From positions 2,760,001-2,824,000 of the forward strand of contig NZ_CP084061.1 in NCBI RefSeq assembly GCF_020215665.1: 64,000 bases of DNA. Reading direction: 5' to 3'. The notes below the pieces were generated by a model. That model was given only the letters and a program-made list of their open reading frames with translations, made no database searches and was not told where the DNA came from. A program made the translations under genes and the position numbers. Shown one piece after another: positions 18,717 through 26,730 of this stretch (position 1 is its first letter; each line of letters begins with the position of its first letter). The DNA comes from Blautia parvula (GTDB taxonomy: Bacteria > Bacillota > Clostridia > Lachnospirales > Lachnospiraceae).

Positions 18717-18742
18717 ACTTGTCACCTCCTTTTGTGTTACCT

Positions 18743-18771
18743 ATATTATCCTGTTTAAAATCACTAATCAA
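18743..18771 (-). promoter_or_regulatory. Promoter of precursor 1
   Basis: TTGATT (18771-18766), a 17-base spacer and TAATAT (18748-18743) on the minus strand, overlapping the end of the C-protein gene. The predicted transcript would start about 20 bases before the ATG, consistent with high-level separate expression of the precursor. Confidence 0.6.
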
Positions 18772-20692
18772 CTCTTCTATCAACATTGTAAGACTTTTTC
18801 GCTTCGAGATATTCCAATAATATATTAGTAAAAATATGGCGCACAATCTCAAAATCCGTCATATCCTTTATCCCCTTTTCCTCCAATCCTGTCAGTGCCT
18901 TTTTGCAGTCAATACAGGTGCTGCCGGAGAATTTTTTGTAGTTTTCCTTCCACTCTTCTTCAATCTGACTGCTGAAGGGAAGCAGGCGTTGTTTTAAATC
19001 TGCGCTCTGCCTTCCCATGCCCTTTTCTTTCAGAATATGAGCCGGCACAATATCCTTCATATATTCAGCGATCAGACGGCGCCTGACACCATTATGGGTA
19101 AACTGTCCGTACGGCAGGGAGGTCACAAATTCGATCATCCTCTTATCCCTGGTAGGGTCCCGCATGATCACTCCTGTAAACAGAGAATTTTTCTGCATAT
19201 ACTCTCCGTAATGACGCAGAGTATCTGCTGTGAGGAATGCCTGCTGATAGGCCTTATGGGAATAGGAGCATTTCTGGATTTTTTTATCCAGCCGCAGCAG
19301 CCTTTTGTCCGAGCCGTTTTTTTTCAGATAGTCCCTTCTGACAAAAGATTTCCCGAACAGGGCTTCTCTGTCTGCCTTTTTCACTTTTTTGTGAAAAGAA
19401 TCCTTCACAGCTGTCTGCAGAACGCTTTTTTTCGTAAAATGCAGTTTTTTATTGATTCCGCAGACTTCCCTGTACAGGGTTATCCATCTTCCCCTCCTGA
19501 AAAGCCAGGCCAGATATACCATCGCATTATCAAAAGAAACCGTTCCGTTGCCAAACATACCGCCCAGCATAATCCTTGCATTTTTCTCGTATGCCTGTCT
19601 CATCCCCTCATAAATCCAAAGCATATTCTGAGGCGACTTATAGGGTATCTCCGAAATCCTCATATATTTTTTTCTGTCATACCAGCAGTTCATTTCCGGC
19701 ATGTTCATAAAGGTACATTCCAGATTCTCCACCACATCTGCCGTTTTTTGAACAAGTTCTGTCTCGTCCGTGATATAGCCCTTCCCCAAGTCCGGTTCAT
19801 ACCCGTGAAAAGGTACAGAGGTGAAGGAATAAAGCTTTTTTCCGCACTTTTCCAGTTCCTTTGCTGCCAGACAGGCAACCGAAGTGGAATCATAACCTCC
19901 GCTTAATAAAACGGCTGTTTCCGCCGGAGAACGCAGAAGACAGGCTGTACATTCTCTGTACAGATCCAGAAAATGCTTTTTATACTCCTTATCACTTTTA
20001 TACACTGTTTTTTTCTTTTTCTGATAAGGCTGCCAGTAACAGCGTTTCTTAATATCTTTCTGCGTAATTTTCAGGAATCCGGCCGGAGCCGTACGGTAAA
20101 TCCCCAAAACCGGTGTCTCTTCCGCCTCTGTAAATGCGTTCAGATTATCCTGCCCTATGTAATCTGCCACCCACCGGTCATTTATTTTCAGCTCACCGCA
20201 CAGCTCCTCCAAAGGTCTCATCAGAGAAGAATAATAAAACACATCGTCGCGGATCAGGTAATACACATACCTGTAGCCAACGGCATCTGCCAGAACCGTG
20301 ACTTCTTTTTTTCTCCTGTCATACCAGACAGCAGCATATGCTCCCAGCAGATCATTTTGACAGCTTTCCCCATATTTTTGAAGCATCAGGTATAACAGTC
20401 TGCCATCTGTCACAGCATCCTGCTCTTCAAAATGAAGGCGCTTTAATAATGCTTTGCGGTTATCCAGGATAACGTCCGCGTCGAAAAAAAATTCCTGCGC
20501 TTTTATGGGTAACTGCTCACTTACAGCTTCTTTGGTAAAATACTGTATTCCGCACCCCATATAGATATCGTCTTCTTTTATCTCTTCCCACCGGTCAATC
20601 ACACAGTCGGAAAATGCGCTTTTCAGGATACTGCACTCTTTTGCTCCGATCTTCTTACCATTCAGACTGACAGCGCCACATATTGCAGACAT
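18764..20692 (-). CDS. Asparagine-synthetase-like lasso cyclase (C protein)
   Basis: A 642-residue protein of the AsnB fold. The N-terminal glutaminase-like domain starts MSAICGAVSLNG; Cys is residue 5, not the Cys2 nucleophile of true AsnB, as expected for lasso C enzymes that do not use glutamine. The synthetase domain has the ATP-binding SGGYDS motif at 264-269. In lasso systems this enzyme adenylates the Asp/Glu side chain and closes the macrolactam with the new N-terminus. The frame extends to 20731, but GAGGAGG at five bases marks the ATG at 20692. It is the first minus-strand gene of the lasso block and is divergent from the PqqD-like gene. Confidence 0.9.
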   Translation of the reverse strand: MSAICGAVSLNGKKIGAKECSILKSAFSDCVIDRWEEIKEDDIYMGCGIQYFTKEAVSEQLPIKAQEFFFDADVILDNRKALLKRLHFEEQDAVTDGRLLYLMLQKYGESCQNDLLGAYAAVWYDRRKKEVTVLADAVGYRYVYYLIRDDVFYYSSLMRPLEELCGELKINDRWVADYIGQDNLNAFTEAEETPVLGIYRTAPAGFLKITQKDIKKRCYWQPYQKKKKTVYKSDKEYKKHFLDLYRECTACLLRSPAETAVLLSGGYDSTSVACLAAKELEKCGKKLYSFTSVPFHGYEPDLGKGYITDETELVQKTADVVENLECTFMNMPEMNCWYDRKKYMRISEIPYKSPQNMLWIYEGMRQAYEKNARIMLGGMFGNGTVSFDNAMVYLAWLFRRGRWITLYREVCGINKKLHFTKKSVLQTAVKDSFHKKVKKADREALFGKSFVRRDYLKKNGSDKRLLRLDKKIQKCSYSHKAYQQAFLTADTLRHYGEYMQKNSLFTGVIMRDPTRDKRMIEFVTSLPYGQFTHNGVRRRLIAEYMKDIVPAHILKEKGMGRQSADLKQRLLPFSSQIEEEWKENYKKFSGSTCIDCKKALTGLEEKGIKDMTDFEIVRHIFTNILLEYLEAKKSYNVDRRVD

Positions 20693-20708
20693 AAGATCCT
20701 CCTCTTTT

Positions 20709-20720
20709 GGAAACGTTTCC
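20709..20720. promoter_or_regulatory. Perfect 12-base palindrome before the cyclase gene
   Basis: GGAAACGTTTCC lies just upstream of the cyclase ribosome binding site. The CG-centred palindrome resembles LacI/CcpA-family operators, though it misses several bases of the cre consensus. A roadblock or operator role is inference. Confidence 0.4.
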
Positions 20721-20731
20721 GGCAGCAACAA

Positions 20732-20785
20732 ATAACATTACTTCGCAAAAATTAATTGATAATTTAATGTTTTTCGTAATGTTAT
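20732..20785. promoter_or_regulatory. Inverted repeat in the divergent cyclase/PqqD intergenic region
   Basis: Ten-base perfect arms ATAACATTAC (20732-20741) and GTAATGTTAT (20776-20785) are centred 44 bases apart, about four helical turns, in very AT-rich DNA between two divergent genes. This could be a paired operator that loops or binds a dimer of dimers; a plain hairpin is less likely given the wide spacing. Confidence 0.4.
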
Positions 20786-20827
20786 CACTAATTTTATTGT
20801 TTTTTATTATTTTATCTAATTAATTCC

Positions 20828-20856
20828 TTGCCGCTTTTCTTAAAATAAGGTACAAT
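20828..20856 (+). promoter_or_regulatory. Promoter of the PqqD-like gene
   Basis: TTGCCG (20828-20833), a 17-base spacer and TACAAT (20851-20856), with a start site expected about 30 bases before the ATG at 20893. Confidence 0.55.
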
Positions 20857-20892
20857 AATTTTATAATAAATTCATTTACATGGAGATAAACA

Positions 20893-21159
20893 ATGGATAA
20901 ATATACCATAATACAACTAAAGAAAAAATTGAATGTAACAGATTTATCCGGTGAAAAAGTCATGGTAGACTTTGATTCCGGAAAGTATTTTATGATCAAA
21001 GGTGCCGGTAATGATATCTGGAATTTAATACAGACGGAAATTACGGTGGGGGACATTATTAAGAGACTTATGGAAGATTATGAAGTCTCAGAAGAGGAAT
21101 GCACTTCTGCTGTTATAAAATTTCTTCAAAAAATGAAAGAGCTGGATTTCATTTATTGA
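20893..21159 (+). CDS. PqqD-like leader-binding protein (lasso B1)
   Basis: The 88-residue protein has the PqqD/RRE fold pattern: VMVDFDSGKYFMIKGAGNDIWNLI, then a helical end (VGDIIKRLMEDYEVSEEECTSAVIKFLQKMKELDFI). Stand-alone B1 proteins bind the precursor leader and present it to the B2 peptidase and the cyclase. Here it is the only plus-strand gene in the first 27 kb, divergent from the cyclase and convergent with the flippase, so its level can be set apart from the rest. A GGAG site lies eight bases before the ATG. Confidence 0.88.
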   Translation: MDKYTIIQLKKKLNVTDLSGEKVMVDFDSGKYFMIKGAGNDIWNLIQTEITVGDIIKRLMEDYEVSEEECTSAVIKFLQKMKELDFIY

Positions 21160-21199
21160 TCACCATAGATCTTATCTCTATGTCCGGCAGCCATCCGCT

Positions 21200-22732
21200 T
21201 CAGGAGATTTTACTCCTGATCCATTCAAGCAAATACTGCCGGTCATCTTTTTCCAAAATAACAGCAATGTTTATAAGCAGACCAATACCGCCTAAAACAA
21301 CCGCTGAAAAAATCAATCCTGGCCATGAGCCGTCAGGAAGGATTCTCTTAACTAAAAAACCAACGAAAATCAAAATTCCTGATGACCCTACTGTCATAGC
21401 CACCTGAGGATAAAATCTGTTCCACTTAAAATCCAGATATTTTGATGCAGCCGGCAGTGTAAATACCATATTTCTGGCCAAATTACATACCGTACTCACC
21501 CCTGCCACTGCATAAATACCAAAATCCGTAAATTTTACGAATATAAGAGTGATCAGACAGGATATACATCCGCTTATCAACATGGCAGCCGCATTCTCTT
21601 TTACTCTGTTCACTGTTGTAAAAACATTGTAAAGTATCTGAATTCCACTGGTGAACATGTATCCTAAAATAGACAACACTGACAATATCTGCAATAATTC
21701 CGCATCCTGAGAAGGAACCCATAATTGAAAGAACTTGTCCCCTAAAACAACTATGACTGCAATGGGTATGGTCATGACAATGGAAGTCAGCTTCATGGCC
21801 CGGTTCATGTCACGAAAGATCGCCGTCTTATCGCCCTTTGCATAGTTAATGGTAAGCTCCGGGGCAAACGCACCACGAATAGCCGCCGATAACTGCTGCA
21901 TGTAATTCGGCAGTATTTTCGATAAAGACAATATCCCCATAGCTGCTGCTCCTAGAAATAAATTACAGATAATCAGGTCCAAACCACTCAAAAGTATATT
22001 TCCCACGTTAGAAATTGTATTCCAGATTCCTGAGCCAACAAGTTTCCGGATTGCATCTTTGGAACAGATCATCTCCTTCGGACGCAGAAAAACTTTTAAC
22101 TCCGGTGTCAATTTGTGCGTATTATACCAGTTAAACAGCAGCAGAAGCACCGTCACCGCGGAAGAAGCCATGCCCACATAATAAACCTTTGGGGCCATGA
22201 CAGTGAATATCAAGAAAAGAAACAGGCAGCGGAACAACGCTGTCCCCATCTGCGGAATATAGGAACGGTCCAGCCTGTTGGCAATATAAGTTCCGCATTC
22301 CCAGTTCGGAACCCCTGTTGTAAGCAAAAAGTTAAAAAACACAAAGCTGAATAACACTTTAACATCAAATATAATATTTTCAGGAATCCGGATCATGACT
22401 TCCAGTCTGGCAATCGTAAACACTGCGGGTATCAAAAAAAGCACAGTAATGATCAAATTCCCCCAAAAGACTGAATTATAATAGAGATTTGCTTTTTTAT
22501 AATCTTTCTGCACATATGAAATAGAGATAAAGCGGGCTGCCATACTGTTCAGAGCCGCTGCCACTAATTGTGCATATGTCACAAAATTATTTGCCAGTGT
22601 TATAAATCCGTTAGCCTCCACTCCTATATTTTTTACGATATAGGGAGACAGCCAAAAATTGATTATCACATTTGCAGCCAAAACCATAAGGCTGCAGATA
22701 ACATTGATCATTGTTTTTTTGTTTGTTCCCAT
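21200..22732 (-). CDS. Wzx-type flippase / polysaccharide exporter
   Basis: A 510-residue membrane protein with about twelve to fourteen hydrophobic segments spread over its length. The N-terminal pattern (INFWLSPYIVKNIGVEANGFITLANNF) and a central SKILPNYMQQLSAAIRGAFAPELTINYAKGD segment are typical of the MOP/Wzx export family. It should flip the lipid-linked repeat unit across the membrane for Wzy. A GGAAGGTAAGA site precedes the ATG. It ends about 40 bases from the convergent PqqD-like gene. Confidence 0.85.
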   Translation of the reverse strand: MGTNKKTMINVICSLMVLAANVIINFWLSPYIVKNIGVEANGFITLANNFVTYAQLVAAALNSMAARFISISYVQKDYKKANLYYNSVFWGNLIITVLFLIPAVFTIARLEVMIRIPENIIFDVKVLFSFVFFNFLLTTGVPNWECGTYIANRLDRSYIPQMGTALFRCLFLFLIFTVMAPKVYYVGMASSAVTVLLLLFNWYNTHKLTPELKVFLRPKEMICSKDAIRKLVGSGIWNTISNVGNILLSGLDLIICNLFLGAAAMGILSLSKILPNYMQQLSAAIRGAFAPELTINYAKGDKTAIFRDMNRAMKLTSIVMTIPIAVIVVLGDKFFQLWVPSQDAELLQILSVLSILGYMFTSGIQILYNVFTTVNRVKENAAAMLISGCISCLITLIFVKFTDFGIYAVAGVSTVCNLARNMVFTLPAASKYLDFKWNRFYPQVAMTVGSSGILIFVGFLVKRILPDGSWPGLIFSAVVLGGIGLLINIAVILEKDDRQYLLEWIRSKIS

Positions 22733-22755
22733 TCTTACCTTCCGCGATCCATCCT

Positions 22756-24003
22756 TTACTTATTAATATTTATGATGGTTTTTATTTTTCGTTTACATCC
22801 GGACAGGAATTGATAGATTGGATGGTAACCCAATTTTTTTATATCCATCTTATAAAACCACTGCAGCTCTTTTGGCAGTACTGTAACTTCAATCTTTTGT
22901 CTCATGGTATCCTGTGCCCTTTTGTAAACGCTGTCTCTTCGATAGGGCGGAATATTTCTTTTGTCATAATAGATTTTCGGAAATTTTCTCAGCTGCTTTT
23001 TAGTATAAGGAAACCCATATTCTTTGGCGTCCGCGCCTTCTGCGGTAATCTCCAGAATCGTTCTCCAGCACTTCTCACATTCACAGCAATTTTTACCGCC
23101 GTCTGACTGCCAGCATACTCTCAGAGGAATGGCAATCCCTGTTTTCCCGGAAAAAGAAGTAATATTATGTACTTTATCCTGACGGTCAAACTCATATCCA
23201 TCATGAACAACCTTAACTTGGCAAAAACGCAGATGATTATCAATCGTGGGATCCGAAGCACAGGTAATGATTCCTTTTTCCTTACTTGTAAAAGAAGATG
23301 CAAAATATACTGTGGATTTTCCCATCAGGCAGGTAATAGGTGCAGCATGGCCTATGATCCCAATTCCATGCTGAAACCCATGCCACCAGCCATCACCACT
23401 TTCCACAACTTTTTTATTTAATTCATCATCATTTATAAACAGCCTGAAGCTTGATTTAATAGTCACATAATCAAGCTGAAATTCCTCTGCTGTTTTCTCC
23501 AGGTGATGAAACACTTTCTGCCATCCTGTTTCATCCTCAAACTTTATGTCTGCTCCCCATACGGTCAACAGAACCGGTTTCTCTTCCAGATGCTCCACCA
23601 GTGTATGAAAAGCATCCACTCCTCCGCTGAAGAATGCGGCTGCGCCCTTATTCCTTGGATTTTCATTTTTTATAATGTTGTATGCAGTGAAGGTTCCGGC
23701 AAACCTGACCGAAGGATACATATCCTTATATCCCTGCTTAACTGCCTCTATACAATGATAAAAATCCCAGTCACAGGAAGGGACCTGTATTTCCGCATTC
23801 CAGACCCAGGAAATCGGCAGTGTGTTACATAAAAACGGAATCACTGCTATACTTTCCGGTATCTCTGAAATGTCAGCAGAATATTCCACAAAAAACGGTT
23901 GTTCCGGCCGAAATACCTTCTGCCATTCTCCCTCTGCATGATAGCTGTATGTAATACGGTTTCCCTCTATCAGCGGTGAATCCAATATGATTCTATTTTT
24001 CAT
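22756..24003 (-). CDS. PP-loop ATPase-like protein of unknown function (QueC-like features)
   Basis: A 415-residue protein I cannot name. It has a PP-loop-type motif (AAFFSGGVDAFHTL, with SGGVDA at 126-131 in place of SGGxDS), a central GDGWWHGFQHGIGIIGHAAP segment and a Cys-rich stretch (CWQSDGGKNCCECEKCW) that could bind zinc. The overall order resembles 7-cyano-7-deazaguanine synthase-like ATP pyrophosphatases. In an EPS operon it may activate a carboxylate or amide on a sugar or peptide; this is inference. The frame extends to 24063, but the ATG at 24003 has AGGAGA at good distance and avoids overlapping the priming transferase gene. Confidence 0.6.
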   Translation of the reverse strand: MKNRIILDSPLIEGNRITYSYHAEGEWQKVFRPEQPFFVEYSADISEIPESIAVIPFLCNTLPISWVWNAEIQVPSCDWDFYHCIEAVKQGYKDMYPSVRFAGTFTAYNIIKNENPRNKGAAAFFSGGVDAFHTLVEHLEEKPVLLTVWGADIKFEDETGWQKVFHHLEKTAEEFQLDYVTIKSSFRLFINDDELNKKVVESGDGWWHGFQHGIGIIGHAAPITCLMGKSTVYFASSFTSKEKGIITCASDPTIDNHLRFCQVKVVHDGYEFDRQDKVHNITSFSGKTGIAIPLRVCWQSDGGKNCCECEKCWRTILEITAEGADAKEYGFPYTKKQLRKFPKIYYDKRNIPPYRRDSVYKRAQDTMRQKIEVTVLPKELQWFYKMDIKKLGYHPIYQFLSGCKRKIKTIININK

Positions 24004-24031
24004 CTCACGCCGTCTCCTATTATTTTCCTGT

Positions 24032-25429
24032 TCAATATGCACCTTTTCTTTCAAATAAAACATGCACAGTGCAAAACAATATTTTAAGATCCAATAACAG
24101 GGACCAGTTGTCGATATATTTCAAATCCAGTTCTACTACCTGTTCAAAATCCGTTATATCATTTCTCCCGCTTACCTGCCACATTCCTGTGATCCCCGGT
24201 TTAATACTGATTCTCCGCCACTGGCTCCTTCGGTATTTTCCCACTTCATCAAGTGTAGGCGGTCTTGTTCCCACAAGGCTCATTCTTCCCTGTAAAACAT
24301 TGAATAACTGAGGAAGTTCGTCTATACTGGTTTTTCTGATGAATTTTCCCACTCTTGTTATTCTGGGATCATCCTTGATCTTAAACATAACTCCGCCTGT
24401 CATCTCATTTTGTTCCAATAAATCTCTTTTTTTCTCCTCCGCATCGGTGTACATACTGCGGAATTTATACATATGAAAGTGACGGCCATTTTTCCCGACG
24501 CGTACCTGTTTAAAAATAACAGGCCCCGGTGAATCCAGCTTTATGGCTGCCGCAGTGACAAGCAGAACAGGACAGGCTGCTATGATCCCCAATATACTGA
24601 CTACAATATCCATGACTCTTTTCAAAAACTGTTCATAATTGTTAAGTGTGATGGTATGGTAGGTGACTACAGGATAGGTGCCTACCGAGCTGACATAACT
24701 GCTGAGCCTTCGCCGTGCAGAAGAGTCGATCACTACTTTGACCGTCACTCCCATCTCCATACATATATCAATATACTGCTGTATCTCAGATATACTCTCA
24801 TGATTCCTTTGAATAAAGTAAATCTGGTCAATTTCATGGGTCCGTATAATTTCCTCCAGTGATTCTAAATATCCCAGAACATTATACATCCCGTTTGCTT
24901 CTTCTCCGGCCCTCAGAATATACCCTATTTCGTTCAGCCTGATACTGGTCTTATTGAGAAAATAAGTGAATTTCTTATATTCATCAAAGACTCCTACAAA
25001 AGCTGCACGCGGTGCCTGAGCGCTGCATTTTACAAACTGCAGCAGTCTGCTGAAAATGATATTTATACTCAGAAGAAAATAAGAAATCATCAGAAAAACA
25101 AAATAGAATCTTCTGATATTCTTTCCCGGATTAAAGACAAACAAAACCATGGCTGTTGTAACGGCAGCCAGACCCCAGGATTTTGTTATGATCCGGTAAA
25201 ACCTGTCCAGATAAAAAAACAAGGTAACATTATAAATACGTGCTTCCTTGTTGGACAGAATGTAGATCACTGCAAACGCTTCTACCATTGTCAGGCAATA
25301 TAGCGCCTCCGTCTTACTTATCTTGTTAAAAAAAATAAAATATTCCACTGCAAAGGCCCCTGCCAATACCGCAATATCAAGACAAATCTGCAGTACATTT
25401 GTCTCTGCTCCGCTATTTTTTCTATTCAT
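24032..25429 (-). CDS. EPS priming glycosyl-1-phosphate transferase (WbaP/polyprenyl type)
   Basis: The 465-residue protein has four to five N-terminal membrane helices, a CoA-binding-like central region, one more helix (about 270-290), and the catalytic sugar-transferase domain: KRVMDIVVSILGII, VIFKQVRVGKNGRHFHMYKFRSM, KTSIDELPQLFNVLQGRMSLVGTRPP and IKPGITGMWQVSGRN. It starts EPS synthesis by moving a sugar-1-phosphate (often galactose or glucose) from a UDP-sugar to undecaprenyl phosphate. It lies downstream of the Alg13/Alg14-like pair, which would add the second sugar. Confidence 0.92.
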   Translation of the reverse strand: MNRKNSGAETNVLQICLDIAVLAGAFAVEYFIFFNKISKTEALYCLTMVEAFAVIYILSNKEARIYNVTLFFYLDRFYRIITKSWGLAAVTTAMVLFVFNPGKNIRRFYFVFLMISYFLLSINIIFSRLLQFVKCSAQAPRAAFVGVFDEYKKFTYFLNKTSIRLNEIGYILRAGEEANGMYNVLGYLESLEEIIRTHEIDQIYFIQRNHESISEIQQYIDICMEMGVTVKVVIDSSARRRLSSYVSSVGTYPVVTYHTITLNNYEQFLKRVMDIVVSILGIIAACPVLLVTAAAIKLDSPGPVIFKQVRVGKNGRHFHMYKFRSMYTDAEEKKRDLLEQNEMTGGVMFKIKDDPRITRVGKFIRKTSIDELPQLFNVLQGRMSLVGTRPPTLDEVGKYRRSQWRRISIKPGITGMWQVSGRNDITDFEQVVELDLKYIDNWSLLLDLKILFCTVHVLFERKGAY

Positions 25430-25467
25430 TCAAGTTTCTCTCTTATAACATTATTTTTAATTGCCCG

Positions 25468-25944
25468 CTATTCAAAAATTTTAAGGTAATCAAGAATAAT
25501 ATCTTCAATTTTTCCACCCTGAATTATATAAGGGGCAAACTTATGGTTTTTTGCTTCTTCTATATATTCCTGCAGTCTGTCCAGGTCCCTGCAGTATAAA
25601 ACACAGTCCTTGCCTGCAAATGCTTCTGCAATCTGCTGCTGATGATCATCCACATGTTCATGATACTTTTCTAACCGTGGGACAACAATCACCGGCTTTC
25701 CTTTTAACAGACCCGACATAATGGAGCCTACTCCTGAATGCGTGATCAAAATGGAACATTCCTCTATCATCCCATTAAACTTTTCGCTGTCAACAAAATC
25801 TGCATAACGGCAGTTTACCGGTACATAAGCAGAAGAACCTGTCTGTATGAATACTTCTTCCTCTAATTGAGGAGCGATCTTATCAACCGCCTCTACAAGC
25901 CGGTTCATCTGAAACTGCTGGGTGCCCAATGTAACTAAAATCAA
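25468..25944 (-). CDS. Alg13/PssE-like glycosyltransferase catalytic subunit
   Basis: A 158-residue protein of the GT28 C-terminal type: ILVTLGTQQFQMNRL at the start and LITHSGVGSIMSGLLKGKPVIVVPR with EHVDDHQ for nucleotide-sugar binding. I place the start at the TTG at 25944, not at the ATG at 25998, because the motif begins there, GGAGG lies nine bases upstream, and TTGA overlaps the stop of the Alg14-like gene by four bases. It acts with the membrane subunit encoded by the upstream gene to add the second sugar to the lipid carrier. Confidence 0.85.
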   Translation of the reverse strand: MILVTLGTQQFQMNRLVEAVDKIAPQLEEEVFIQTGSSAYVPVNCRYADFVDSEKFNGMIEECSILITHSGVGSIMSGLLKGKPVIVVPRLEKYHEHVDDHQQQIAEAFAGKDCVLYCRDLDRLQEYIEEAKNHKFAPYIIQGGKIEDIILDYLKIFE

Positions 25945-26405
25945 AATATCCCACCTCCGAGCATGGCCTTCGGATATAATTTCAGCATATCTTCCCATTG
26001 GACAATAAACAAATCCGTAAAGCTATACAAGAGTTTCCCTGTCAAAGAGGGGGTCTGGACCCTTGCAAAAGACTCCACATATATTATTTTAGTGCTCATC
26101 AGTTTCCCTATTACGCAAAAGGGATATGCGATCAAAGCTCCGGTTGTTATAATGAAATCCGGCTTTTCCATCAAAAGTATATAAATTGCTTTTATAAACA
26201 ACCAGAAAAATTTCGGCAGAAAGGTGAGCTGTTTTCTGTTGGTTTGGGAAGTCATATATTTTCTGCTGCAAAAGTTTTTTAATTCAAAGTCACTTTTTTC
26301 CGTTATTAAAAAGCAGTCATTTTGCTGTTCAATTGTCTTTAATTTTGATATTTCTTCCAGATGCCCCCCTGAGGATGCAATAAACGCAATTTTCCATTTT
26401 CTCAT
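25941..26405 (-). CDS. Alg14/PssD-like glycosyltransferase membrane subunit
   Basis: A 154-residue protein with the Alg14 signature: IAFIASSGGHLEEISKL at the start, PDFIITTGALIAYPFC in the middle, IYVESFARVQTPSLTGKLLY and a final FIVQWEDMLKLYPKAMLGGGIF. It recruits the Alg13-like subunit to the membrane. The frame reaches upstream to 26492, but the ATG at 26405 begins the conserved strand and has a GGGAGAGG site. It is the first gene of the EPS operon. Confidence 0.85.
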   Translation of the reverse strand: MRKWKIAFIASSGGHLEEISKLKTIEQQNDCFLITEKSDFELKNFCSRKYMTSQTNRKQLTFLPKFFWLFIKAIYILLMEKPDFIITTGALIAYPFCVIGKLMSTKIIYVESFARVQTPSLTGKLLYSFTDLFIVQWEDMLKLYPKAMLGGGIF

Positions 26406-26590
26406 GATTTTCCCTCTCCCACTCAATAATATCCGGTCGTTTTGAGATTCTACATTATTTTGCATTACAATATGCATTACCCCATTAAACAACTTTTCTC
26501 AATTTTTTTGCAATTTTCCTAAATAAAATACAATTTTTCGTATCATAAATTGTCTGTTTTTCTCTTAAAATCACTGTTTTTAGCAAAATA
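26406..26590. other. Intergenic region upstream of the EPS operon
   Basis: A very AT-rich stretch upstream of the Alg14-like gene. The best promoter-like match on the minus strand is TTGAGA, 17 bases, TAATGC (about 26499-26471), which is weak, so an activator may be needed. No conserved RNA or other gene is visible. Confidence 0.35.
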
Positions 26591-26628
26591 AAAATTGCAG
26601 CGGCTTTTCCATAAATCGCTGCAATTTT
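26591..26628 (-). terminator. Terminator of the AraC-family gene
   Basis: Perfect 12-base arms (AAAATTGCAGCG / CGCTGCAATTTT) with a 14-base loop and a T-rich tail on the minus strand, about 100 bases past the AraC stop. It separates that gene from the EPS operon. Confidence 0.8.
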
Positions 26629-26730
26629 ATATAATTTTATATGCTTACAGTTTTGTTAGCTTTCAAATTTGTAAGCTTTTTAAGGGTTTCTTCAGCAAAA
26701 ACATTAAAAACAGATTGGGCAGACAGGCAG

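Noticed and set aside
19037-19906. A 289-codon plus-strand frame opposite the cyclase gene
   Set aside because: It is a shadow of the asparagine-synthetase-like gene, with no start signal of its own.
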